Shown here piece after piece: positions 52,366-60,072 of a stretch of 64,000 nucleotides of DNA. The stretch spans positions 124,001 through 188,000 of the forward strand of contig NZ_WPZY01000008.1 of assembly GCF_013031405.1 (NCBI RefSeq), written 5' to 3'. The first letter of the stretch is position 1. The number at the start of each line of letters is the position of its first letter. The notes under the pieces are model-generated. The model did not search any database and was not told the DNA's origin. It was given only the letters and a program-made list of their open reading frames with translations. The stretch is from Ruegeria sp. HKCCD8929. GTDB lineage: Bacteria; Pseudomonadota; Alphaproteobacteria; Rhodobacterales; Rhodobacteraceae. A program made the translations under genes and the position numbers.

Positions 52366-53235
52366 TTAGATCACCCGGACCGAGGCAAGCCCGTCCGCGT
52401 CGGTGACCGAGCAGCAGATGGATTTCAGCGTGCGGGGGTGGTCGTAGTTCCATGGACGGCCCCGGTGCAAAGTGGCGCGCTCGTCCCAGATCAGCACATC
52501 CCCCACCTGCCATGTGTGGCTGTAGACGTAATCCGGCCGGGTGCAGAATTCGATGGCCTCTTCCAGCAGCGCCTGGCTGTCGGCGTGGCCCATGCCCTCA
52601 ATAGCAAAGGCATGCGAGGCGATGAACAGCGCCTCTTCGCCGGTCACCGGGTTGGGCCAGACCGCCCGCCACGGCCGGTCCGGCCAGCGGGTCATTTTTG
52701 GCAAGCTGGCCAGCTTGGCCGAGATCTTGGAACGGGAATGGGACAGCCGGTGCCAGATAATCGCATCCTGCAACCGCGCCTTCAGTCGCTGGGGCATGTC
52801 GGTCCAGGCCGCGCGGGTCGAGGCGATCTCGGTCTCCCCGCCCGCGGGCGGCACCACCAGCGCCGTCAGGACGTTGACCAGCGCTGGGATTGGCAGAAAG
52901 GTGCTGTCGGTGTGCCAGAGCATATTGCCCTGCAAATCCAGCAGGCGCAGGTCGTCGCGGGCGCGCAGCCCGGCCTGGGTTTGGTTTGACAGATCCGAGA
53001 CCTGAAATTCCACATCGCGCCCCGCTGCCATCGCTTCGCGGTTTTCCAGCGGGCCGAACAGTTCCCCCAGCCGAACGTGATCCGCATCTGTGATGGACTG
53101 CGCCGGAAAGAGCAAAGCGGAATGGGTTTCGAACATCCGCCGGATCTCGGGGAACAGATGGTCAGCGGTCACCTCGCGCAGGTCGACGCCATGGACGGTC
53201 AGCCCGAAACGCGGGTGAAGCAGTGTGGTGTGCAT
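52366..53235 (-). CDS. TauD/TfdA family alpha-ketoglutarate-dependent dioxygenase
   Basis: A 289-residue non-heme Fe(II) dioxygenase. The iron ligands are His108 and Asp110 (MLWHTDSTF) and the distal His257 (RATLHRGRPW); Arg268 binds 2-oxoglutarate. GDVLIWDERATLHRG is family-typical. Taurine, 2,4-D and alkyl sulfates are known substrates of the family; none is assigned. It lies between dnaX and ybaB, which are normally adjacent, and its 5' spacer of 195 bases suggests its own promoter. Confidence 0.9.
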   Translation of the reverse strand: MHTTLLHPRFGLTVHGVDLREVTADHLFPEIRRMFETHSALLFPAQSITDADHVRLGELFGPLENREAMAAGRDVEFQVSDLSNQTQAGLRARDDLRLLDLQGNMLWHTDSTFLPIPALVNVLTALVVPPAGGETEIASTRAAWTDMPQRLKARLQDAIIWHRLSHSRSKISAKLASLPKMTRWPDRPWRAVWPNPVTGEEALFIASHAFAIEGMGHADSQALLEEAIEFCTRPDYVYSHTWQVGDVLIWDERATLHRGRPWNYDHPRTLKSICCSVTDADGLASVRVI

Positions 53236-53430
53236 GTCGAGGCTCCCTCGCGGAATTTCCGGTCAGAATGCGGGGAGAAAAGCGTCGCATCTAGCGGGTT
53301 TGCGACCTTTGGGGTGATCTCGAGTATGTACATGCGTGCTGGACGGGTTGGCTTAGGGACAGCAGAGGGAGCGCTAGAAGAGGCGAGGGCGTTTCCAAGC
53401 TTCAGCGCATCATCGAACGGGGCGGCAACA

Positions 53431-53889
53431 CTATTTGGATGCGGGCGACCAGACCCGATGGCCGATGGATTTGAACTTCGACATTGGCATCGCGCGGCGT
53501 TCGTTGCGGGCCGTCGATCCCGGCTTGTCCAATGTGTCGACAACAGCCCTTCGCGGCGCTTCCCAGATCTCGTGCACTGCAAAACCCTCGGTCAACAGAA
53601 CCAGAACAACCGTGTAGAAGGCCTTGTCGGTGTTGATCGAGGGGACCATACCCCAACTTCGCCGCTTGCCTTTGCGGCGCCCCTTGATTTGTACGGTTTG
53701 CCGCTTTCCACCGGTCACTCGAACAGCGTCGTAGCCTTCGCTATGCGCCTCCGTCAGGTGCAGGTCCAAAAGGCGGGCGGCCTCGAACTCTGCGATCTCG
53801 CCGGTAACGCCCAAGGGCTTTTCGGTTACGTTGTAATACTCAATGGCGAGCGTTTTTACGTCTTCCAGAATTTCGAATTCAGTGCGCAT
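53431..53889 (-). CDS. Hypothetical protein with possible PD-(D/E)XK-like core
   Basis: A 152-residue protein I do not recognise with certainty. The pattern GEIAEFEAARLL, GYDAVRVTGGKRQTVQIKGRR, with Glu34/36, Asp54 and Gln67-x-Lys69, resembles the E...D...(E/Q)xK core of PD-(D/E)XK nucleases. A basic patch (RRKGKRR) follows. It begins 10 bases after the dnaX stop on the same strand, so it is likely read through from dnaX. Nuclease activity is a hypothesis from the motif only. Confidence 0.75.
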   Translation of the reverse strand: MRTEFEILEDVKTLAIEYYNVTEKPLGVTGEIAEFEAARLLDLHLTEAHSEGYDAVRVTGGKRQTVQIKGRRKGKRRSWGMVPSINTDKAFYTVVLVLLTEGFAVHEIWEAPRRAVVDTLDKPGSTARNERRAMPMSKFKSIGHRVWSPASK

Positions 53890-53899
53890 GCGCGTCCGC

Positions 53900-55657
53900 T
53901 CAATCCTCTTCGAACGGGTCCCATTCGTCTTCGACCTCGGGCAGGGCTTCTGTCTCGACCTTGGCGGCGCGCTGTTCAGGAGTTTCGATCCTGACGATCT
54001 TCGCCTTTGGGAACTCTGCCATCACGGCCTGCACCAGCGGATGCGCCTCGGCCTCGGCTTTCAGTGCCGTCTCGGCGGCGTCGCGCAGTTCGGCGATGGT
54101 CGGGGCGTCGCCGTCCGGCACCACCGACACCACCCAGCGGTTGCCGGTCCAGCCCTGCAGGCGCGAGCCGAGGCGTTGGGCCAGGTCGGTCGGCGCCTGT
54201 TCGGCGGGCGTGAACTCGATCCGCCCAGGCTGGTAGGAGACCAGCCGGATGCCGGTTTCCACCTCGACCAGCAGCTTCACGTCGCGGTTGGCGCGGATCA
54301 GTTCCACCACATGCTCAAAGCTGGGGTAGCGCGCCAGTGCGGCCTGCACATCCTGCGCCAGCGCAGCGGACGGCGCACCGCCATTTCTGCGCGGGGCGGC
54401 GGTGTAGGCGGGGCCCGGTGCGTTCGCCACCGGAGCGGCACCCATGCTTTGCAGCGGCATCCCGCCGCCGGGTCCCGGAGCGGGCGGAGGCGGTGCATCC
54501 TGCAGCCGCTTGATCAGTTCCTCGGGGCTGGGCAGGTCCGCGACATGGGTCAGCCGGATCACCGCCATTTCGGCGGCCATCATTGCGTTGGGCGCGGCGG
54601 CCACCTCTTCCAGCGCTTTCAGCAGCATCTGCCACATCCGGGTCAGTACCCGCATCGGCAGCGCCCCGGCCATCTGCACGCCGCGCGAGCGTTCATCTGG
54701 CGAGACGGTGGGGTCCTCTGCCGCGTCCGGCGTGATCTTGACCACCGAGACCCAATGGGTGATCTCGGCCAGATCGCGCAGCACCGCCAGCGGATCGGCG
54801 CCCTCGGCATATTGGCCGCCCAGTTCGGTCAGGGCAGCGGCCGCGTCGCCACGCAGGATCATGTCCATCAGATCGAGCACCCGGCCCCGGTCGGCCAGCC
54901 CCAGCATGGCGCGCACCTGATCGGCACTGGTCTCACCCGCCCCATGGCTGATCGCCTGATCCAGCAGCGAGGTGGCATCGCGGGCCGAACCCTCGGCGGC
55001 GCGGGTGATCAGCGCCAGCGCATCCTCGGCAATCTCGGCACCTTCGGCGGCGGCGATCTTGCGCATCAGGCCGATCATGTCTTCGGGCTCGATCCGGCGC
55101 AGGTCAAACCGCTGACAGCGCGACAGCACCGTCACCGGCACTTTGCGAATCTCGGTGGTGGCGAAGATGAACTTCACGTGCTCGGGCGGTTCCTCGAGCG
55201 TCTTGAGCAGCGCGTTGAAAGCGCTGGTCGAGAGCATGTGGACCTCGTCGATGATGTAGATCTTGTAGCGCGCGCTGGCGGCGCGGTAGCGGACGCTGTC
55301 GATGATCTCGCGGATATCGTTCACCCCGGTGCGGGATGCCGCGTCCATCTCCATCACGTCGACATGGCGGCCTTCCATGATCGCCACACAATGCTCACAC
55401 TGGCCGCAGGGTTCGGTGGTGGGGCCGCCCTCGCCATCGGGACCGACGCAGTTCATGCCCTTGGCGATGATCCGCGCGGTGGTGGTTTTTCCGGTGCCGC
55501 GAATGCCGGTCATGATGAACGCCTGCGCGATCCGGTCCGCTTCGAACGCGTTCTTCAACGTCCGCACCATTGCATCCTGACCGACCAGATCGGCAAAGGT
55601 TTCGGGGCGGTATTTGCGGGCAAGGACCTGATAGGGGGCGGGTGCGGTGTCGGTCAT
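53900..55657 (-). CDS. dnaX: DNA polymerase III subunits gamma/tau
   Basis: A 585-residue clamp-loader ATPase. AAA+ motifs: Walker A GIRGTGKTT at 51-59, a Cys cluster around CGQCEHC, DEVHMLS as Walker B, and LSRCQRFDLR as sensor/SRC. Domain III follows and a C-terminal tau extension with a Pro/Ala-rich linker (PPPPAPGPGGGMP) and an acidic tail (EVEDEWDPFEED). I see no slippery A run for a programmed frameshift. The ATG at 55657 is used (MTDTAPAPYQVLARKYRP), not the further upstream one. Confidence 0.97.
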   Translation of the reverse strand: MTDTAPAPYQVLARKYRPETFADLVGQDAMVRTLKNAFEADRIAQAFIMTGIRGTGKTTTARIIAKGMNCVGPDGEGGPTTEPCGQCEHCVAIMEGRHVDVMEMDAASRTGVNDIREIIDSVRYRAASARYKIYIIDEVHMLSTSAFNALLKTLEEPPEHVKFIFATTEIRKVPVTVLSRCQRFDLRRIEPEDMIGLMRKIAAAEGAEIAEDALALITRAAEGSARDATSLLDQAISHGAGETSADQVRAMLGLADRGRVLDLMDMILRGDAAAALTELGGQYAEGADPLAVLRDLAEITHWVSVVKITPDAAEDPTVSPDERSRGVQMAGALPMRVLTRMWQMLLKALEEVAAAPNAMMAAEMAVIRLTHVADLPSPEELIKRLQDAPPPPAPGPGGGMPLQSMGAAPVANAPGPAYTAAPRRNGGAPSAALAQDVQAALARYPSFEHVVELIRANRDVKLLVEVETGIRLVSYQPGRIEFTPAEQAPTDLAQRLGSRLQGWTGNRWVVSVVPDGDAPTIAELRDAAETALKAEAEAHPLVQAVMAEFPKAKIVRIETPEQRAAKVETEALPEVEDEWDPFEED

Positions 55658-55830
55658 CTCTGCTCTGCCGGATTCGTGTCTTGAGGCGGCAGCGTAGAGC
55701 GCCGCGTGGCCCGCGTCCACAGCCGCCTGTTGCGTTTTTCTTTTGGTTTCAGGGCAACCGGCGGTACAACATTGAGACCTTGGTTTGAATTTCCGGTTTT
55801 GAGTTTGCGGTTTTCGGGAGGGGGCCGGGC

Positions 55831-56334
55831 ATGTCTGAATTTGTGATCTACGCCTTGCAGGTCGGCGGCGGAACGCTGGCGATCAGCCCGATGCCGGGGC
55901 GGTATGGCAACTATCCCGAGGACCTCGATACTATCGCTGCATGGGAACCCGGACTGGTGATCTCGATGACCACCGAGATCGAAATGATTCAGGACGGCGC
56001 GCGCAATTTCGGATCGGACATTCAGGGCCGTGCGTGCCGCTGGGCGCATCTTCCGGTCGAGGATTTCGGGGCGCCGCCCCGTGCGGTGCAGTTGAAATGG
56101 CCGGACGTCAGCGCCGCTGCGCGGCAAGCGCTGGCAGGCGGTGGCCGGGTTCTGGTGCATTGCCGAGGCGGCTGTGGCAGATCCGGCATGGTGGCGCTGC
56201 GATTGATGATCGAGTGCGGCGAAACACCCAAAGACGCGCTGGATCACCTGCGCACCGTGCGGGCCTGCGCGGTCGAGACTGAAGGGCAGATGAACTGGGC
56301 GCTGCAGGGGCAAAAGCAGTCCGCTGGGTCCTGA
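55831..56334 (+). CDS. Dual-specificity protein phosphatase-like protein
   Basis: A 167-residue tyrosine/dual-specificity phosphatase fold. The catalytic P-loop is Cys111-x5-Arg117 (VHCRGGCGRSG), and the general acid could be Asp78 in LPVEDFGAP. No signal peptide is visible. Substrates unknown; it may be a protein or inositol/nucleotide phosphatase. A GT-rich run (gGGTTTt-like repeats, about 55745-55820) precedes it. Confidence 0.88.
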   Translation: MSEFVIYALQVGGGTLAISPMPGRYGNYPEDLDTIAAWEPGLVISMTTEIEMIQDGARNFGSDIQGRACRWAHLPVEDFGAPPRAVQLKWPDVSAAARQALAGGGRVLVHCRGGCGRSGMVALRLMIECGETPKDALDHLRTVRACAVETEGQMNWALQGQKQSAGS

Positions 56335-56367
56335 CGGTCATTCGGAGCGAAACGGCTCAACCGGGAC

Positions 56368-56429
56368 CAAGCCCCTTGCAAGGGGCTTGATGCGGCTGGA
56401 AACCGCATGAAGGCGTTTGCAAACGCCTT
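56368..56429. repeat. Three consecutive palindromes
   Basis: Palindrome 1 (56368-56389) is a perfect 22-base palindrome; palindrome 2 (56390-56408) is ATGCGG/CCGCAT with a 7-nt loop; palindrome 3 (56410-56429) is a perfect 20-base palindrome (AAGGCGTTTG plus reverse complement). They are head to tail between the convergent phosphatase and DUF1636 genes, with no T run. Confidence 0.85.
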
Positions 56430-56455
56430 GCCCGCGCGAGTTGTGCCGTATCATG

Positions 56456-56860
56456 TCAGAGGGAAACGGTGTGCTGGCTGGCGTTGTATTCCCCGCCCAA
56501 TGGAACTGCTTCGAGCAGCGCGCAGGGCGGTTGCGCCAACCAGCCTGCCGGAAGCATCCGAGCCTCGGACGACAAAAGCGTATCGGCAAATTGATCGAGC
56601 CGGTCGCCATCCTCATCCGCCTCCACGCCGCAGAACACCCGGATACGCTCGTGGCTGGCCCGAAACCGCGCGGAGCAGACCTGCGGGCAGTTCTTCAAGG
56701 TGCTGTTGCCCTCGATCTCGAAGTCTTCGGTGGTCACCGGTTTGGCTTTGTCCATGGCTTGCGCCAGCTTCTCGGCCATACGGGCAAGAGCCGGACAGGT
56801 TTTACCGGTGTGGCGGCACAGGGTTGCCGTGAATATGTGAGAGTTGGTCTTCCAGATCAT
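56456..56860 (-). CDS. DUF1636 family metal-binding-like protein, B12-regulated
   Basis: A 134-residue DUF1636 protein. Conserved Cys occur at 15 and 22 (LCRHTGKTCPA) and near 58 and 62 (LKNCPQVCSARFR), the metal- or Fe-S-ligand-like spacing of the family; such proteins often lie beside cobalamin genes. Here a cobalamin riboswitch is directly upstream and no cob gene is near. Function is unknown; a role in B12 or cobalt handling is inferred. Confidence 0.85.
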   Translation of the reverse strand: MIWKTNSHIFTATLCRHTGKTCPALARMAEKLAQAMDKAKPVTTEDFEIEGNSTLKNCPQVCSARFRASHERIRVFCGVEADEDGDRLDQFADTLLSSEARMLPAGWLAQPPCALLEAVPLGGEYNASQHTVSL

Positions 56861-56954
56861 GATGCGCCCTCCGCGCGTTGGCCGGGGACACAGGAGGGGA
56901 AAGACAGCGGGCGGCTATCGGACCCACCCCGGACACCCCGCCCGAGTTCGAGTT

Positions 56955-57163
56955 ACAGTTCCGATGGCAGGTCTCCTGACTTGCGGGTCACAGCTTTGCC
57001 GACCTTCCCAGCCTTACGGCCAGTGGCATTCCGGCATCGCTCTCCGCCTACAGTTGCGGGGGCAGTCGCGGCCTTGGTCCATCCCGGTTTCCCGGTCCGG
57101 ACCGCACCGTGTTCCCTTTTCATCCCGGCCGCAGATTCGGCGCGGGAACCATCACCTGATGGC
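56955..57163 (-). ncRNA. Cobalamin riboswitch
   Basis: On the minus strand the hallmark blocks occur in order: GGTTCCCGCGCC (P2/P3 entry), AAAAGGGAA, CCCCGCAACTGTAGGCGG (B12 core), TGCCACTGG (GCCACTG block), TAAGGCTGGGAAGG, and GACCCGCAAGTCAGGAGACC (P11/B12 box) before TGCC. The expression platform toward the DUF1636 start contains CGGGCGG/CCGCCCG, which could hide the ribosome site. Repression by adenosyl- or methylcobalamin is expected. Confidence 0.95.
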
Positions 57164-57185
57164 TAGCGGGTTGCATGGGCTGACG

Positions 57186-57749
57186 TCAATGGATTTTGGT
57201 AAGGCGCATCTTCTGCGGTAGCGCGCGCAGGACATCCGAGCTTTGCCGTGCCCGCGCCAATTGCCAGCCGCCCTGGAGCAGGATGAACAGCGTATCGGCG
57301 GTCTCTAGCGGGTTGTCGATGCCAAATCGCCCGGCATGATGCGCCACCTCGGTGATCCAGCCTTCGTAGAGGTGATGCGCGTGATCGCGGAAGGTGGCGT
57401 TGTCGGGCCCCTCGAACAATGTGGAGGAGATCGGACAGCCATCCCACTGTCCCGATTTATCGAACAGTTTCGCGACCTTGTGGCACAGGGTCTCGACCCC
57501 GTCCTGAAAGCTGTCTGCCGGTTCGAATGAGGCTGCGATCAGCCGCAGCATCCCGTCCGAGGCCCAGGTGGCAGCGGCGACGGCAAGGTCGGATTTGCCG
57601 TTGGGAAAGTGGTGATAGAGCGAACCCTTGGGCGCATCGGCGGCGCTCAGCAACTCGCTCAGCCCCACGCCGTGATAGCCTGACCGTCGGAACAGGTCGG
57701 CGGCGGTACGGATCAGGCGGTCTTTGGTCGGTAGCGGACGTTCGGTCAT
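57186..57749 (-). CDS. TetR family repressor
   Basis: A 187-residue TetR repressor. The HTH is DRLIRTAADLFRRSGYHGVGLSELLSAADAPKGSLYHHFPNGKSDLA. The C-terminal domain binds an unknown ligand. It is divergent from the hydrolase gene, and two matching operators lie between them, so it probably controls that gene and itself. Confidence 0.93.
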   Translation of the reverse strand: MTERPLPTKDRLIRTAADLFRRSGYHGVGLSELLSAADAPKGSLYHHFPNGKSDLAVAAATWASDGMLRLIAASFEPADSFQDGVETLCHKVAKLFDKSGQWDGCPISSTLFEGPDNATFRDHAHHLYEGWITEVAHHAGRFGIDNPLETADTLFILLQGGWQLARARQSSDVLRALPQKMRLTKIH

Positions 57750-57771
57750 TTGGCTGCCATATTGACAGGGC

Positions 57772-57813
57772 TAGACCGATTGGTCCAGAAAGGGATGTAG
57801 ACCGATTGGTCTA
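57772..57813. promoter_or_regulatory. Tandem TetR operators
   Basis: TAGACC-GATT-GGTCCA (57772-57787) and TAGACC-GATT-GGTCTA (57798-57813), 26 bases apart start to start. Inverted arms with the same spacer show two repressor sites. A TTGACA (57762-57767) lies in front. Confidence 0.85.
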
Positions 57814-57833
57814 GGAGGTCGCGGGAGGTGACG

Positions 57834-58697
57834 ATGCTAGACGCGCAAGGAACGGTAACGGTCGAGGAATTTAGGTTCCCGGCAGGATCTGCCGAGTTGT
57901 CGGCGGTGCTTCACCAGCCGGCAGAGGCTCCTGCAGCGGCTGTCGTTCTGAACGGCGCCACCGGCGTGCCGCGCGATTACTACCGCCATTTCGCCCGCTG
58001 GCTGGCTGCCGAGCGGGGGATGGCCTGCCTGATCTATGACTACCGCGACTTCGGAACCTCTCTGAACGGGCAGTTGCAGGACTCAAACGTGAACATGGCC
58101 GATTGGGCGCTGACGGACATGCCTGCGGCACGGGCAGAAATGCGCCGCCGCTATCCCGGCGTGCCCCTCTGGGTGATCGGTCATTCGGTGGGCGGTATGC
58201 TGATGCCGCTGCAGGACGGGATCGAGGATATCGACCGCATGATCTGCGTCTGCGCCGGGTTAGTGCATCACGTCGACCACCCGTGGCCTTATCAGGCGCT
58301 GGCGCGGCTTTTCTGGTTTGGCCATGTCCCGCTGATGGTGAAGACGCTTGGCTATCTGCCCGGTAAGATCACCGGTTTTGGCGCCGATCTCCCGCCGCGA
58401 GTTTACTGGCAATGGCGCAAATGGTGCACCTCGCGCCAGAGCTACCTGCCCGAGACGGGTGTGACCCTGCCCGCACCGGACTGGGGCCGCTCCGGAGCGC
58501 CGGTCGATCTGGTTGCGCTAAGTGATGACGTAATGATCCCGGCCAAATGTGTCTGGCGGCTGGAACAGGTCTATGGTCCGGCAGCGCGGAAACAGGAGCT
58601 GAACCCGCGTGATTTCGGGTTGAAGGCGGTGGGGCATCTCGGCGCCTTTGCCCGCCGCAATGCCGCGATCTGGCCTGCGCTGCTAGGTGAGGCATAG
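57834..58697 (+). CDS. Alpha/beta-hydrolase fold protein
   Basis: A 287-residue hydrolase. The nucleophile elbow is Gly-His-Ser118-Val-Gly-Gly; FGTSLNG and VDLVALSDDVMIP (likely Asp) and KAVGHLGAF (His) complete a triad. GTGACG precedes the chosen ATG at 57834, which follows GGGAGG. The TetR with two operators suggests induction by the substrate. Substrate unknown. Confidence 0.9.
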   Translation: MLDAQGTVTVEEFRFPAGSAELSAVLHQPAEAPAAAVVLNGATGVPRDYYRHFARWLAAERGMACLIYDYRDFGTSLNGQLQDSNVNMADWALTDMPAARAEMRRRYPGVPLWVIGHSVGGMLMPLQDGIEDIDRMICVCAGLVHHVDHPWPYQALARLFWFGHVPLMVKTLGYLPGKITGFGADLPPRVYWQWRKWCTSRQSYLPETGVTLPAPDWGRSGAPVDLVALSDDVMIPAKCVWRLEQVYGPAARKQELNPRDFGLKAVGHLGAFARRNAAIWPALLGEA

Positions 58698-58718
58698 GGG
58701 CGCCCTGACAGGCGCCCC
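58697..58718. terminator. Bidirectional hairpin between hydrolase and rsgA
   Basis: Perfect 8-bp stem GGGGCGCC/GGCGCCCC with a 6-nt loop, its first base being the last of the hydrolase stop codon. No clear T run. Confidence 0.55.
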
Positions 58719-58725
58719 CGCCCGG

Positions 58726-59757
58726 TCAGTAACCTTTGCGCCCCTTATGGGCGCGCTGGACCGACTTGATCATCTTTCCGAACTCCCGATGCCGCGCCCG
58801 TGCTTCGGCCACGGTTTCCGAGTTGTACCGGTCCTCGCGCTGTAGTTTCTGCCAGCGATTCAGGCGGTCGGGATCAAGTTCACCCGCAGTAATTGCGGCC
58901 TCGATGGCACAGCCGGGTTCGCCCTGATGGGAACAGTCGGAAAACCGGCACGCCGCCGCCAGTTCCAGCAGATCGGCAAAGACCGCATCAACACCCTCGC
59001 CTGCATCCAGCAGGCGCAGGGCGCGCATGCCGGGCGTGTCGATCAACCAACCGCCGTTGGTCATCCGGCGCAGCGAGCGGAAGGTGGTGGTGTGGCGGCC
59101 CTTGGCATCGTCCTCGCGAATCCCAGCGGTCGCATCCACCGAACCAGTGAGGCCATTGGTGAGCGTCGTCTTGCCGACGCCCGAGGATCCGAGCAAAGCG
59201 CCGGTTTGCCCTGCCGGACACCACTCAGCGACTCGGTGCAGGTCTTCTTCATCGCGCGCGTTGACTGAAAGGACTGTGAGAAAGGGCGCCAGTGCCTCGG
59301 CTTGCTTGATGTAGTCGTCGGGGTCATCACACGTGTCGGCTTTGGTCAGGACGACCACAGGGTAACATCCGGCCCGATTGGCCAGCGCCAGGTATCGCTC
59401 CAGCCGCGCCGGGTTGAAATCGGCATTGCAGGAACTGGTGATGAAGAGCACATCCACATTTGCTGCGATCAGTTGCGATTGCGCATCCGTGCCCGCCGCG
59501 CGGCGCTTGAGTTCCGTGCGCCGGTCCAGCAGGCGAATGATGCGGTTGGCGTCATTGGCCAGCACCCAGTCGCCGACGGCAAACCCGCCGGTGGTCTGGC
59601 CTGCAGGAGCCAACAGTGGGTGTTCGCTGTCCGGCGACAATCCGGTCATCCGGTCGCGATGGACTGCCGCGATGCGTAAGGGCACAAGGTGGGGGTCCGC
59701 TGCCGCTTGGGCTGCGAAAAAGGAGGACCATCCGAGGTCCGGGTAAGTAAAAGACAT
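58726..59757 (-). CDS. rsgA: Ribosome small subunit-dependent GTPase RsgA
   Basis: A 343-residue circularly permuted GTPase that helps 30S maturation. G4 is TKAD at about 138-141, the P-loop is GSSGVGKTT at 190-198 and G3 is DTPGM; the OB fold lies before (GDWVLA). The zinc knuckle is CRFSDCSHQGEPGC near the C-terminus. The ATG at 59757 is chosen (MSFTYPDLGW); an upstream one adds 17 residues without support. Confidence 0.95.
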   Translation of the reverse strand: MSFTYPDLGWSSFFAAQAAADPHLVPLRIAAVHRDRMTGLSPDSEHPLLAPAGQTTGGFAVGDWVLANDANRIIRLLDRRTELKRRAAGTDAQSQLIAANVDVLFITSSCNADFNPARLERYLALANRAGCYPVVVLTKADTCDDPDDYIKQAEALAPFLTVLSVNARDEEDLHRVAEWCPAGQTGALLGSSGVGKTTLTNGLTGSVDATAGIREDDAKGRHTTTFRSLRRMTNGGWLIDTPGMRALRLLDAGEGVDAVFADLLELAAACRFSDCSHQGEPGCAIEAAITAGELDPDRLNRWQKLQREDRYNSETVAEARARHREFGKMIKSVQRAHKGRKGY

Positions 59758-59883
59758 TGCTCTGCCTGTGTAGGAATCACGCAAGCCAAGCCGATGGCGC
59801 ACGCGCACCCGCTTGGGATGGGTTCAGGCAGGGGACTGGATAACTTCGGTCAGAACCGCGCCTGAAGGGATTTTGCTACAATC

Positions 59884-59906
59884 ATAAAAGCCCCCCTTTG
59901 GCTTTC
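59884..59906 (-). terminator. Terminator of the 4.5S RNA gene
   Basis: Minus strand: AAAGCC and GGCTTT pair around AAAGGGG, followed by T then ATGATTG. It lies about 35 bases downstream of the RNA 3' end. Confidence 0.7.
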
Positions 59907-59938
59907 TGGTTCTGGTGTGCCGCTGGATGCGGTCTAGT

Positions 59939-60032
59939 GAGAGGCTGGACATCGACCCAAGCGGGACTCGTTGTGGCTGCTTCCTTCCGGACCTGACCAG
60001 GTTGGCGAGGCGCTCGCCCGCGCCAACCTCTC
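59939..60032 (-). ncRNA. ffs: 4.5S signal recognition particle RNA
   Basis: On the minus strand the conserved apical core CAGGTCCGGAAGGAAGCAGC is present, matching E. coli 4.5S RNA at that block. GAGAGGTTGG at the 5' end pairs with CCAGCCTCTC at the 3' end to close the helix (one G-U), giving a 94-nt RNA. Exact ends may differ by a few bases. The spacer between rsgA and this gene (59758-59938) holds only its terminator. Confidence 0.93.
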
Positions 60033-60072
60033 GATTGTCGATATAGTCACGCTGGTAGGGAAAGGCAACCCG

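Noticed and set aside
53900..55657. Programmed frameshift in dnaX to make a short gamma form
   Set aside because: I looked for an A-rich slippery run in the domain III region and saw none; not excluded, but unsupported.
53843..55684. A 613-codon plus-strand frame opposite dnaX
   Set aside because: DnaX on the minus strand has full AAA+ motifs; the opposite frame has none.
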